This document shows, one piece after another, positions 34,291 through 44,061 of a stretch of DNA of 64,000 nt. Position 1 is the stretch's first letter. Each line of letters begins with the position of its first letter. The stretch covers positions 124,001 through 188,000 of the forward strand of contig CP087220.1 of assembly GCA_020912385.1 (NCBI GenBank), read 5' to 3'. The notes beneath the pieces were generated by a model, which saw nothing but the letters and a program-made list of their open reading frames with translations, was not told where the DNA came from and did no database searches. The DNA comes from Neofusicoccum parvum. Its lineage: Eukaryota > Ascomycota > Dothideomycetes > Botryosphaeriales > Botryosphaeriaceae. Position numbers and translations under genes: made by a program.

Positions 34291-34651
34291 GTTGCTTCGA
34301 CCGGGGTGTTCGTGGCGGTGGATGATTGATGTACCGAAGGGTCGGTTGAAAATGTCCCCTTTTGTCCCCTTCAGTCAAACGACTTATTATTTATCAAAAT
34401 CTACTATTCGCCAAACGCAACGCCAGCAAGAGTCCGGTGCAATCGACTGACGTGTTAATAGCGGGCCAACCGAGTCTCCGGTAATCCGTAACGAATGCCA
34501 TCAAAGATAGCCCGCAATTCAGCCGATCAACTACTGGTCCCGCAATCGAGACGCGGGAATCGGGGTAATTTGCACAGATATAAGCCCTCTGGAGCCTGCA
34601 TAGTTGTGCCGCGACATCTGTTCTTTTGTACAGACAAGAGCTTCACTGAAC
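34291..34651. promoter_or_regulatory. bidirectional promoter (BVMO / SnoaL-like)
   Basis: 361 bp between diverging start codons. It holds an everted zinc-cluster-type palindrome (34538-34558) and a TATA-like ATATAAG at 34578-34584, 68 bp before the SnoaL-like ATG. Confidence 0.5.
34538..34558. promoter_or_regulatory. CCG-N11-CGG palindrome, candidate Zn2Cys6 operator
   Basis: TCCCGC and GCGGGA form a perfect 6-bp inverted repeat with a 9-bp centre, placing CCG and CGG 11 bp apart. This geometry suits a dimeric zinc-cluster protein such as that encoded at 24413-26841; the pairing is inference. Confidence 0.4.
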
Positions 34652-35327
34652 ATGGATGAAAGAGGATTCGTCAAAGATGATGTAGGCCACCCGATATCCC
34701 AGAGGGAACACTATACTTACTGCTGTCTGCAGGCGGAGTACAGCTCTGTCGACAAACAATTTGACTTCCTGCGCATGCCACCAAGCAAAGTGGGCAACCA
34801 ATATCTCTGACCTACGCTTTTCATTAACTTGCAATTAGTACCATAAACCTGCGCTGGTCAAAGAAGAGCAAGAAGTCCTCGACCAGCTTTACCGTGGCTG
34901 GCTGCACTACTGGAACCACGAGTCGCGTTCGGACTACCACAAGGGCATGGTGGGCGCGCGGCGATTCTACGACTTCCCGGACATGCTGTCGTTCGACATG
35001 TTCGGCAACACCAGCCGCGGCAGCTTCAACGAGCACTTCGAGAGCATATTCCCGTACTGGAACGACGGCAACATGGAGTTCAAGGACATCGAGATCACCG
35101 CGCTGTCGCCCGAGTACGCGTACTCGACCATGGTACAGCACACCTGGGGGACGGCCGGCGGCGTGCCGTTCGACACGGCTTTCCGGCGCACGGGCATCGC
35201 GCGGAAGAACGAGGCGGGCGAGTGGAAGTGGATCCATGAGCATTTGAGTTTCCCCACGGATATGAAGACCAAGGAGGCTGACTTCACGGCTTCGTTGGAT
35301 CCTTTGAAGGCGACAAAGATGTCGTAG
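34652..35327 (+). CDS. SnoaL/NTF2-like fold protein
   Basis: Small cone-fold protein of 191 residues. Exons: 34652-34681, 34733-34789 and 34839-35327 (first intron 51 nt and in-frame, so it could be retained; second has donor gtgggc and branch ctgac). A helical N-terminus (EEQEVLDQLYRGWLHYWNH) leads into the barrel: DFPDMLSFDMFGN, EHFESIFPYWNDGNMEFKDIEITAL, YAYSTMVQHTWGT and WKWIHEHLSFP. This is the SnoaL/ketosteroid-isomerase-like order. Members cyclise polyketides, isomerise or hydrolyse. No catalytic residue set can be asserted. It closes the putative cluster on the right and shares a promoter with the BVMO. Confidence 0.75.
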
Positions 35328-36068
35328 ATAGCATGGAGTCAAGGGCGCCGTGAAATGAAGCCTTCCTGTTTTTAGCTTTGATGCATTGATACTGTCTTTC
35401 CGGATCGTAGAAGACCCGGTATTGCGGAGGTCCTTGGTTATCCGAAGCGCTCGTAAATTTGCAATATATTTTTCGTAGGTGAGGGTATGGGGATGCAGAA
35501 TTCTCGGAAATGTACTGTGTGTATGTTGACGCCCGTCGTCGCATTCGCGGTCGTGTTCGCTGCACGCATCACGTAAGCATAGCTACCATGTTCATTTAAA
35601 CTCCAAACTTAGTATTTAGATCCCGCCAGACTCTAAATCAAATCAGCTAGACGGGACGGTCATTTCAAGGCAGCTATAAGTCTACTACAAGATCTAAGAG
35701 TGGAACGGAGAGAACAATTACCTCCTGTACGCTGAAGCATCCTTAAGTCCGCCCCAACCATCCTACTGTAAAAACTCCCAAACACATTTCAGCACGGAAA
35801 ATTCGCCCCTTAGTAGACTTAATATCGATTCAACTTGGAATCCAAATCCCAAGTAAGACAGACCAAAGTCTAATTCATAGAAGTCTATATTGTCTATACT
35901 GAGAGCCAAATGAAAAACGTAACCAAGGAGGTCATTTAAGACGATCCCGAGATCCTCCACCCATCAGAGATCCAAGAGCACCATCACTACCCATACGCCC
36001 AAGCACCCTCACCTCCACACCAACCATCCACCCAACACCTTTTAACGCGATGAACCCCCCACCCCCGA
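35328..36068. other. intergenic, AT-rich
   Basis: About 740 bp and the most AT-rich stretch in the left half. An 11-bp inverted repeat (TAAGTCTACTA near 35677, TAGTAGACTTA near 35811) is too short to define a transposon. It separates the catabolic block from the RTA1 gene. Confidence 0.45.
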
Positions 36069-37163
36069 TCAAACCGCCACCGAACCCGCTGCACTCCCCC
36101 TCTTCCCCCCTCCGATGTCCTCCCCCTCGCCCTCCACGACCGTCGGCGCCGTCGAAAACGGGCCGCCGACCATCCCCAACTCGACCTCCTTCCCGCTCCG
36201 CGCCCCGTCTACGTCCGCGCGCAGGAACCGCGCCGGGTGCACGACGTTGAACACGGCCGCGGCGGCGACCATCATGGCGCCGTCCAGGACGATGAAGTAC
36301 GGCTCGTGCGTGATGAGGTAGCCGTCCCAGCCCTGCAGCAGCTCGATCGTCCGGTAGATGCTGCGCACGTAGATGAAGGTGATGCTCGTAGACGTGGCCG
36401 CGATCAGGATCTTGGTGCCCCTGGACAGCGCCACGCCCTGGCCCGTCTTCTCCGCTCTCCGCACCCGCTGGATGAAGACGACGAACAGCGCGCAGAAGAC
36501 GGTGATGGCGGCCATCTGGAACACGATGCCGGCGACCATGATGTTGGTGCCTGCCGCGGTGTCCTCGGGCGGGTTGGCCGAGCTGGCGACGGAGGCCATG
36601 CCGCCGCCAATGGCCTGGAGGACGAGGGAGACGATGTCGCAGGTGCAGAAGATGATGAGGTAGATGCGCGGCGTGAGCGGCGAGGTGTGCGGGCCCGAGA
36701 GGGCGATGAGGCGGCCGAGGATGATGTAGAGAGCGGCCGTCCAGAAGGTTGGGGCTGGCCTCTCGTTAGTGGGTTGGGGTTGGGGTTGAGGTTGGGGTTG
36801 TTGGGGGCTTGTGGAAAGTAGCGTACCGATGATGAGGGTTGTGATTTGCATCAGGAATGCATCGTTGTTGTATGGGCACGATGCTGACCACGTCCTGCCG
36901 ATCCAGCCGATGACCTCCGCTGCGAGAGTGTTAGAATTGCGGATGGATGGGGGGAATGCGCGAGGCGGAGACTCACTCAGTCCACCGAGGGCGAAGAGCA
37001 GCGTCCACCACTGTCGACTCCATATCGACTGGCCCAGATGCAGCAGTGTTGTGACGCCGAAGAGGGCAATGAAGGTGATGCCTGCGGCTTCCGAGGGCAC
37101 ATAGCCGTACGAGGTGTCGATGTCTGGGTTATTGGCCACGCAGCCCGAGCGCATGGAATCCAT
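36069..37163 (-). CDS. RTA1-family lipid-translocating membrane protein
   Basis: Plasma-membrane RTA1/RTM1-type protein of 321 residues with about seven transmembrane segments. Exons: 37163-36977, 36919-36827 and 36754-36069. Family landmarks are in order: YGYVPSEAAGITFIALFG, the EVIGWIGR motif of segment 3, QITTLIIAPTFWTAALYIILGR at the start of segment 4, and IFCTCDIVSLVLQAIGGG. The C-terminal part has IYVRSIYRTIEL and a charged tail. Members confer resistance to aminocholesterol or other toxic amphiphiles, so it could protect against a cluster substrate; this link is only positional. The second intron contains a GGGGTT repeat tract. Confidence 0.88.
   Translation of the reverse strand: MDSMRSGCVANNPDIDTSYGYVPSEAAGITFIALFGVTTLLHLGQSIWSRQWWTLLFALGGLSESPPRAFPPSIRNSNTLAAEVIGWIGRTWSASCPYNNDAFLMQITTLIIGTLLSTSPQQPQPQPQPQPTNERPAPTFWTAALYIILGRLIALSGPHTSPLTPRIYLIIFCTCDIVSLVLQAIGGGMASVASSANPPEDTAAGTNIMVAGIVFQMAAITVFCALFVVFIQRVRRAEKTGQGVALSRGTKILIAATSTSITFIYVRSIYRTIELLQGWDGYLITHEPYFIVLDGAMMVAAAAVFNVVHPARFLRADVDGARSGKEVELGMVGGPFSTAPTVVEGEGEDIGGGKRGSAAGSVAV
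36771..36807 (+). repeat. GGGGTT telomere-like tract inside an intron
   Basis: About five GGGTT/GGGGTT units with one GAGGTT variant, lying within the second intron of the RTA1 gene (pre-mRNA strand is CCCCAA-rich). A local microsatellite; the common fungal telomere repeat is TTAGGG, not this. Confidence 0.7.
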
Positions 37164-37702
37164 GGTGTGGGCGATTTTCGTCGGCAGATCGGTATACCGT
37201 GTACTGTAGAGATGAACAAGATAGAAAGGAAGGGAGGTGGCCGGACTTGGCGCCTTATGTGTTTGGGAAGAGTCCCATCGTCAGAGGCCCACAGAACCGT
37301 GTTTGCACTTTTCTAAGGAATCAACAAGCCACGGAGGAAGTACGATCTCCGAGATACGTAGTACGCAGTCGGCCGAAGGCAGCCCTAGGGTACAGCGCCC
37401 CAACACCGGCACCGAATTCGCGATGATTACCGCATTGGGAAAGCATGCAGCGGAGGTCGGGCGGACTGTTTGGCCGGCCATGTGCCGAAGGGTTGTTCCG
37501 AAGTCCGTATCGGAGGACAGTGGCTTACGTATAGCGAGGCGTAGCGGCGGGAAGGAGGAGGCTCGGCGGTGGAGCGGACTGGGCGGGCTCGGACAGCGCC
37601 ATGCCCAAACCGGCAAAAACGTCGCGAGATGAGCCAGGGGGTGTCCGTGCTGACCTCGTCTATCTTGGTGTCGGGGCGGAATCGCAGCATGAATGTCATT
37701 CT
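37164..37702. other. intergenic
   Basis: About 540 bp between two minus-strand genes: RTA1 promoter plus 3'UTR of the regulator. No feature seen. Confidence 0.5.
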
Positions 37703-39289
37703 TCACACTTTCGGCTTCGCTGCGCCTGTCCACGCCGCCTGCAGGTCGACCTCGAAGGTGCCGGCCACGTCGAAGCCCTTGTTCTTGATGACGCCGAGAA
37801 AGTCCAGCACGCGCTTGCGCTCCTCCTCCGCCTTCATCTCCAGCCCGACCAGGTGCGTGATGGGCATGTACAGGATGGCCTCCAGCTCGACGCGGCTCAG
37901 CCGCCCCTCGGCGTAGTCCAGCGCGGCGATGGCCTGCTTGCGGATCATCTCGTCGTCCATCACGGGCAGCTCGCAGTTGAGCGCCGACCACGCCGGGTGC
38001 AGGAACAGCCGCGAGAGGCCCGTCAGGCCCCAGTGGTAGTAGGGGACGGTCGAGAGCACGCCGGGCTCCAGGTCCTGCGGGTCCTGGTCGGCGAACGAGA
38101 GGATGGAGGCGATGATCTCCCGCTGGAGCCGCGAGGCCTGGCAGATGATCTCGATGCCGATGGTTGCGTGCTGCGACGACACACACTTGTCCGACTGCGG
38201 CACGAGGCTGTCGCTCTGCACCGCGTCGTCGTCTTCGGATATCGAGGGGAAGCCGTGCTTCTCGCTCTCGAGCGCCCACGTCAGTCCGCTGGAGCTGTCA
38301 GCCGCTGGATGCACAGGCACGGGTGTGGGAGCGACGCGTACCGGAACTGCAGCATAGCCCACTTTTCTAGAATGTCGACCAAAGAGTCCAGACGTCCTGT
38401 GCCGTCGTCGCTGGCGGCGTTCGGCTCGAGCTGCGGGGTGAAGTGAGGTCGTGCCATGGGCAGCGCCACGTCCTCGCACATCAAGATTGCGCCCAGAGCG
38501 TCGCTCATGCGCAGGAACCGCACCAGGGCTGACTCAAAGTCGCCCTGCAGCTCGCGTGGCCGGCCGTTCTGGCGGATGTACTCGCCCGTGTCTCGGATAA
38601 GAGCGCGCCACGTCTTGCCCGTCTTGTCGGACAGCAGCTGCTGCGCGTTAGCACTGCAGCACACGATTGTCAAGGGGCCGCAGCTGTTACCTCAGCAAAT
38701 CCGCACAGGAGGGCACACAAGAGCACTGTATTGAACTGGGTGCTGCGGGAGCCCCGCAGCTGCTGCTCAATGGTCTGCTTCAGGGCAAGCCACGAGCTGT
38801 GCAGGTCACGCTTCTCCTGCTGGGTCAGACGGAGCAGGTTCGAGTTGCGGCTGGCATACATGCCGCCGATGACCGAGACGGTCCGGCTGACCAGGGCGCT
38901 GTCGTGCGAGAGGCCGCCTATCGAGTCAAAGGAAAAGACGGAGATGATGGGCGACGCGGACAGGCCAATGGCCTGGAAGAAGACGCCGGTGTAGCGCCAC
39001 GAGTCGTTGACCAGGGCCTTCTGGATGGACGGGGCGGGGCGGCGGGCGGGCTTCTTGCTCCCGGCGAACTCTATGATGGTGATGTCATTGGTCGACGGCG
39101 GCGGCGAGAGACAGTGCACGCCGCGGGCGCTGCAGTACGAGCAAGGCCGGCGGCCGTCGCACTGGGGCGGAGGTTAGCTGGCGGCGGCAGGGCTGCAGGG
39201 GCGCGGCGGGGGCGGACCTTGACGTGATCTTTCTGGCAGCGCAGGCAGCGGTGGCCAGCGCGGCGCTTGTCGCGAGATCCGCAGGGCAT
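37703..39289 (-). CDS. small Zn2Cys6 transcription factor
   Basis: Zinc-cluster protein of 477 residues. Exons: 39289-39218, 39161-38691, 38640-38342 and 38294-37703. The cluster is C15-x2-C18-x6-C25-x5-C31-x2-C34-x6-C41, split by an intron at K24|C25. The rest matches the shorter fungal regulators without an obvious fungal_trans signature: SIQKALVNDSWRYTGVFFQAIGL, RDLHSSWLALKQTIEQQL, YYHWGLTGLSRLFLHPAW. The intron acceptor at 38641 (branch gctaac) was preferred over an earlier AG because only it keeps the frame. It lies between the RTA1 transporter and a long intergenic region; its targets are unknown. Confidence 0.82.
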
Positions 39290-42018
39290 GGCTGCGAGAG
39301 GGAGGGCGCGGTGGAGTCTGGGCGGGTGGGTGCGAAGGGCGCATGCAAAGGGTAAGAGTGCCGCGAGCAGGGCCTGCGGTGCGGCCGAAAGCGGGAAAGA
39401 GGGAGAACAAATATAGGGCGTTCTGTGGGTGTGTTGATGGGCCGTATCGCGTATCCATAGGGGCGAAAGCTTAAGCTCTGGGTTGACTCGGGCGGGCAGT
39501 GCAGCGGTGCGTGCCCGCGGCCGGTGTTCCGACTTGCAACGGCCCGGCGCAGCTGCTGCGGATTAGCGAGCGGGCATGCACGTATAAGGGCGATGCTGCA
39601 GCCTGGCGGCGAGCGGGCGGCGCGAGGGGGCGGGCGAGGACTGCCGGGCGCGAGAGGGGCTGTGGCCGGAGCAGCAGCAGCTCGCCCTCTTCTGACCAAG
39701 CGCGCTACGTAAGCAGCACGCCGTCTGCCGTCCCTCGTCTGCCCGCGCCCGCGCTCCTCCAACCTGCTCCCCGCACACGCCCTCCAGCCACTGCAGCGGC
39801 CGGCCGGCCCTGCGCCTGCCCGCGGCCCGTGGCGCTGCCAGCGTCCGACCAGCCTTCCCTGCCGGTGGGTCGGCCTGCCAGTTCGCGCCGTTGACTCGCC
39901 CGCCGCCGCCGCCTGATCGGGTTCCTTGGCGAGATAAAGTTGCCCACCACCCACTTGGCTCCCGGGAGACCGTCGATACCCGTTGCTATCAGCTCGTTAA
40001 ACACTGCTTGTCCGCTTGGCTCCGGCCGGGACACCAAGCCAGCGCAGAGCCCCCGTGCACGCGCATAAACACCCTACGGCCAGTGGCAGTGCTGCTAACA
40101 GACTATCTACTTAGTCCCGCAGCTTCACTGCTAATTCTGCTTCCACCCTCGCGCTATTGTTTCCCTGTCTAACAACGCTCCTGCAATATCGTCCAGCCGC
40201 CCACTGTCGCAAAACCTCTCCATCCCTCGTCCCAAGCGGCGGCTGGCGGGGGCACTCGGAAATGGACGGTAAAGTGGCTCTGAGCGCTGGCCACACACGC
40301 TCCCCGTCTGTCGGGCTGCATCGCCTTTGACGTCGAGCAGTGGGCTAGTCGGCTGACCCTCGTATTCAGCCCAGCATTTTCTCTCTGCGCAGAAGCAACA
40401 ATGGTCGCCAGTCCCTTACTTAGCGTCTCCATCAAGCTAGTAACGCTTGGCTACCAGGTCATCGCTGTATCAAAATAGGCCGAGTCTCCAGCACGGTCGC
40501 CTGTCAACCTGAGTGGAGTGTTATGCTAACTTCGGTCCGCATGAGCTGGCACTCCTCCACGCGCCATTTATACTTTGGATTCGCTTGATCGAAAACGAGA
40601 ACGGCCGGAAAGGAGCAAGAATGATCTGAGGTCTTCAGCGGCCGCCTGTCCGTAAGTGGGATTGGCCCTCGCCTTAGATGACTAATCACTTCTCCCCGCG
40701 GTGGCTGTTTAGTCAGGGAAGGATCCCTCCCCAATTCCACGTGCCAACAACCCATTTGAGGCACCGGTCGAGCTTAAGTGGTGTCCCCTCTGCCTGAAAG
40801 GGGTAAGTCTAGTGTCAGTGACCAGGTGGACCGCCTTGCCAACAGACATTTCCCCACCAAACCTTTGTAAATCACTCCTCGTCCAGCTGATTGGCCATCA
40901 AATGTCGTCTCTTGCCAGCGGGAATGGTTCACGGCAGTTTACGCGAATCATTCCACACCTTGTCACAGCACTGAAGGCAGATCTTATCGCAACTCTTCCG
41001 ATCTGTCCCCGAATCATCGCTGATCTGTTTGCCTGAAGAATTGGGAGTCATGATATGAAGTATGAATCAGATGAAACTCAACAAGCTCCGCGAGAATCTG
41101 CAGCGAAATGAGGATTTTCCATCACGCCATCGCAGGTGCCGTCAGTAGTAGATTCGAATTCGCCAGCCCAGCGCTTCGACGAACAGAAAGAAGACATCGT
41201 CAATTCCGCCTGGAAAATAGAAGAGTTAGTAGCCTCTATCTCTATCATTTGACATTCCCACCTATGTCAGCCCTCGGTAAGGACCTGCCACTTTACACGG
41301 CTCGTGCCGAACAGGCAGTCTCAGATCATTTCAGGCAGCCTTCCACTGACACTGTAAACCTTCTCAACGGTCCGAAAATAGCCCACATTCTTGATATTAC
41401 CCGGCCAAACGAAAGCACCAGCTCGATCGGATCGCCAGAACAACTTCACCGGAAAAGTAAACCTCACTGCTCATGTCATTTCCACCGACCCTCTAGCATG
41501 ACTGCGCCTGATTTAGCCGAGGGGAGCCATCCCGATCAAGTTACGACAACGACATATATCGTGGAGCTTGCCTCATACCAATCTAAACCTTAAATCCACA
41601 ACTGCCTCGTACGACTTTAGAAGGCCCTATACGATTTTTTTAGGGCCTCATTCGCTCAATGATACATTCGAGGTCTCGTCAGGCGGGGTATCACGCACTT
41701 GGACCGCGGGGACTTGTCCGCTTGGAAAGCTTCTTCCTAAGTTTGCGTAGGCACGAAAGAACTACCACAACAGTGAAAGAGAGGGGAGATACGCCCAACA
41801 GATCCCAAGAGCACAAACGACGCGAGGCAGCACGAGAGACATCCACTGGAGAAGAGACCTCGAAAGAGAAGACAAAAAGAGATACGTGAACCCCCCCCGA
41901 CCGTTCCCGAGCCCATCATCATCATCCTTCATCATGACAAAAAAAGAGAGCACCCATTCCAAACCCTCGCAACCAGCCCAAAACGAAACAGCAAAACGAA
42001 AGTCATCCCACCAGCCAG
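39290..42018. other. 2.7-kb gene-free region
   Basis: Longest stretch here without a supported gene. The left 700 bp are extremely GC-rich and give long chance frames on both strands (for example 39085-39954 minus). The rest has ordinary composition. A plus frame at 41108-41593 (161 codons) has no motif and uneven composition. It may hold a long regulatory region for the regulator, or a decayed gene. A purine-rich stretch lies near 41760-41890. Confidence 0.4.
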
Positions 42019-44061
42019 CTAAGAGCACGCAGCAACGGGCTTCGTCTCCTCGACACGCATCTCCGCCACGGGAGCAGCCACGGCGCTCGCCTCAGCCACG
42101 GGCGCCCCGACAGCCGCCGCCGCCTTCTCGCCGTAGCGCACGATATGCACGGCCTCGTTGACGGCGCCGCAGGTGGTGCAGCGGGCAGCCTCGCCGGTCA
42201 GCAGGCGCCAGTTGCGGCACGCCTCGCAGCGGCGGGCCAGCACGTCGCGGGCGACCTTGTCGCTGCTCCAGTTGAGCTCGTCGTCGTAGTAGCGGAACAC
42301 GCCGCCCCAGCGGTTGCCGTACGCGCCCTTGACGGCGCGGCGCGCCATCTCGGCGCTCACGCGCACCGCCTCCTCGACGCGCCGCTCGCCATCCGCGCCC
42401 GCGATGCCCGTCGGCGGGCCCTCCAGCAGCGCGATCGCCGCCTCCGCGAACGCCGCGTACTCGGGCAGGTTGGCGCCCCACTCCCAGTTGGCCAGGAAGT
42501 CGCCGACCTGGTCGACCGAGGGCGAGCCCAGCGCGCGCATGCGCTGCCACTCGGGGTTGCCGATGCCGATGAGCCAGCCCCAGAGCGGGCCGAGCGGGCC
42601 GGTGCGCGGGTGGCGCATGAGGTAGTAGTTGAGCGTGTTCATCATGTGCAGCCGCGGCGTGCGGGCGGCGCAGAAGTCGCTGTAGCGGTGCAGCAGCGCG
42701 TTGCGCGACGCCGCCGTCGCCCCCGGCGCCAGGTAGTCCAGTGTGTGCTCCGCCAGCCGCACCGACGTGCCCAGGTTGCAGTTGATGCCCGGCGAGTACA
42801 GCGGGTTGGTGAAGCCGGTCGCGTCGCCGATGGCCGCCCAGCCCGGCCCCGCCGACACCGGCGAGTGGTACGTCAGCTGCTTGCGGATGTACCAGGTCGT
42901 GCCCGGCCCGTACAGGTCCGGGATCAGCGTGTGCTGCGCCATGAAGGCCGCCATGCGCGGGTAGCGCGACGTGATCCAGTTGAACTTGCGCTCGGCCTCG
43001 CAGCTGCCGTAGGACGTGAGGTCGGCCGGGTAGGCGACGTCGTTGCGGAGCGCGTAGCCGATGGACACGACCCAGCGGAACTTGAGGTTGAACATGCGCG
43101 CTAGCTCCTGCGACGACGGGTACGCGTCCGACGGCGTGTTGGCGGCGTTGAGGTCCAGGAGGTGGTTGATCATGGCGATCAGGTTGGGGAGCGGGCTGCC
43201 TTCCCAGGACGGGAGGCGGATGACCCAGGCCCAGCTGGACGAGGCGTGTTAGCGGGCTGTTCGGCGGAGGGCGGGAGAGAGGATGTGAGCTTACCCTTCG
43301 GCCATGCAGATGTGGTTGGTGTGGCAGGACTGGTAGTGCGCAAACGGCAGGTCGGCCTCGTCGCCCTTCATCTCAAAGTAGGCCCAGAAGGCGTCGGTGT
43401 TGAAGCCGGGCATGCGCTCGACGCGAGCCGCTTTGGACGCAAACCGGCGGAAGCGACCGGTCGCGTCGACGATCAGCTTGGTGTTGATCTGCATGTTGCT
43501 GGCGCCGTTGGAGACCTCCACCTGGCCCGGGCTGCAGCCGTCCTGCATCGGTAGCCGCGTGGAGTTGACGTCAACGGAGTGTCCATGCAGCACCTTGACA
43601 CCGAGCCGCTGGGCGTGCAGGGTTAGCATCAGCTCGCTAATCTTGCGCTCAATCTGCAGCGTGGCGACATAGGTCCCAGGGGGCCCGTTGCCGCAGAAGT
43701 CGGTGTAGCCGTCCGGATCGCCATTGTAGGGCAGGTAGTAGAAGGCCAGGCCGTCCTTGGGCCCGAACAGGCGCCACAGGACCGAGGTGCTGATGCCGAC
43801 GGCCTTGAGCCACACGCCGAAGGTCGTCAGCGTGCTCTCCCCGATCTTGTAGCCGGGCGACTGCGACTTCTCCAGCACCGTGACCGAGGCTGCAGCATCG
43901 GAACCGCTCTGTCGGACGGACCGCAGCCGTGCATGGATGGCGTATATCAACGAGTGGATACCGCCCCCAACCACCACCACGTCCGACGACGTGGGGAACG
44001 CGTCGTCCGGGTTCTGCGAATTGAGGTAGTCGGCCTCGGACGGCTCTGGTGAGTTCCGCAT
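42019..44061 (-). CDS. halogenase-like FAD monooxygenase with zinc-ribbon-like tail
   Basis: Flavoprotein of 660 residues from exons 44061-43295 and 43234-42019. The FAD fold begins VVVVGGGIHSLIYAIHARL. KIGESTLTTFGVWLKAVGI matches the GES region of flavin-dependent halogenases, and GWAWVIRL (spanning the splice) resembles the halogenase WxWxIP motif. GDATGFTNPLYSPGIN is the second FAD motif. The GxGxxG loop ends in Ser instead of Gly (GGGIHS), and Pro of WxWxIP is Arg, so halogenation is not assured. The C-terminus carries C592-x2-C595-x12-C608-x2-C611, a rubredoxin/zinc-ribbon-like knuckle not found in classical halogenases. The ATG at 44061 (MRNSPEPSE) is the first in frame; upstream frame has none. 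Confidence 0.75.

Noticed and set aside
8086..35327. Secondary-metabolite biosynthetic cluster with a backbone synthase
   Set aside because: No PKS, NRPS, terpene cyclase or prenyltransferase domain is visible; only tailoring or catabolic enzymes and regulators.
35676..35823. 11-bp inverted repeat that could bound a MITE
   Set aside because: Too short, no target-site duplication seen, and no second copy in the window.
41108..41593. 161-codon plus frame
   Set aside because: Composition is uneven, no domain, no recognisable neighbours; likely chance in a gene-free region.
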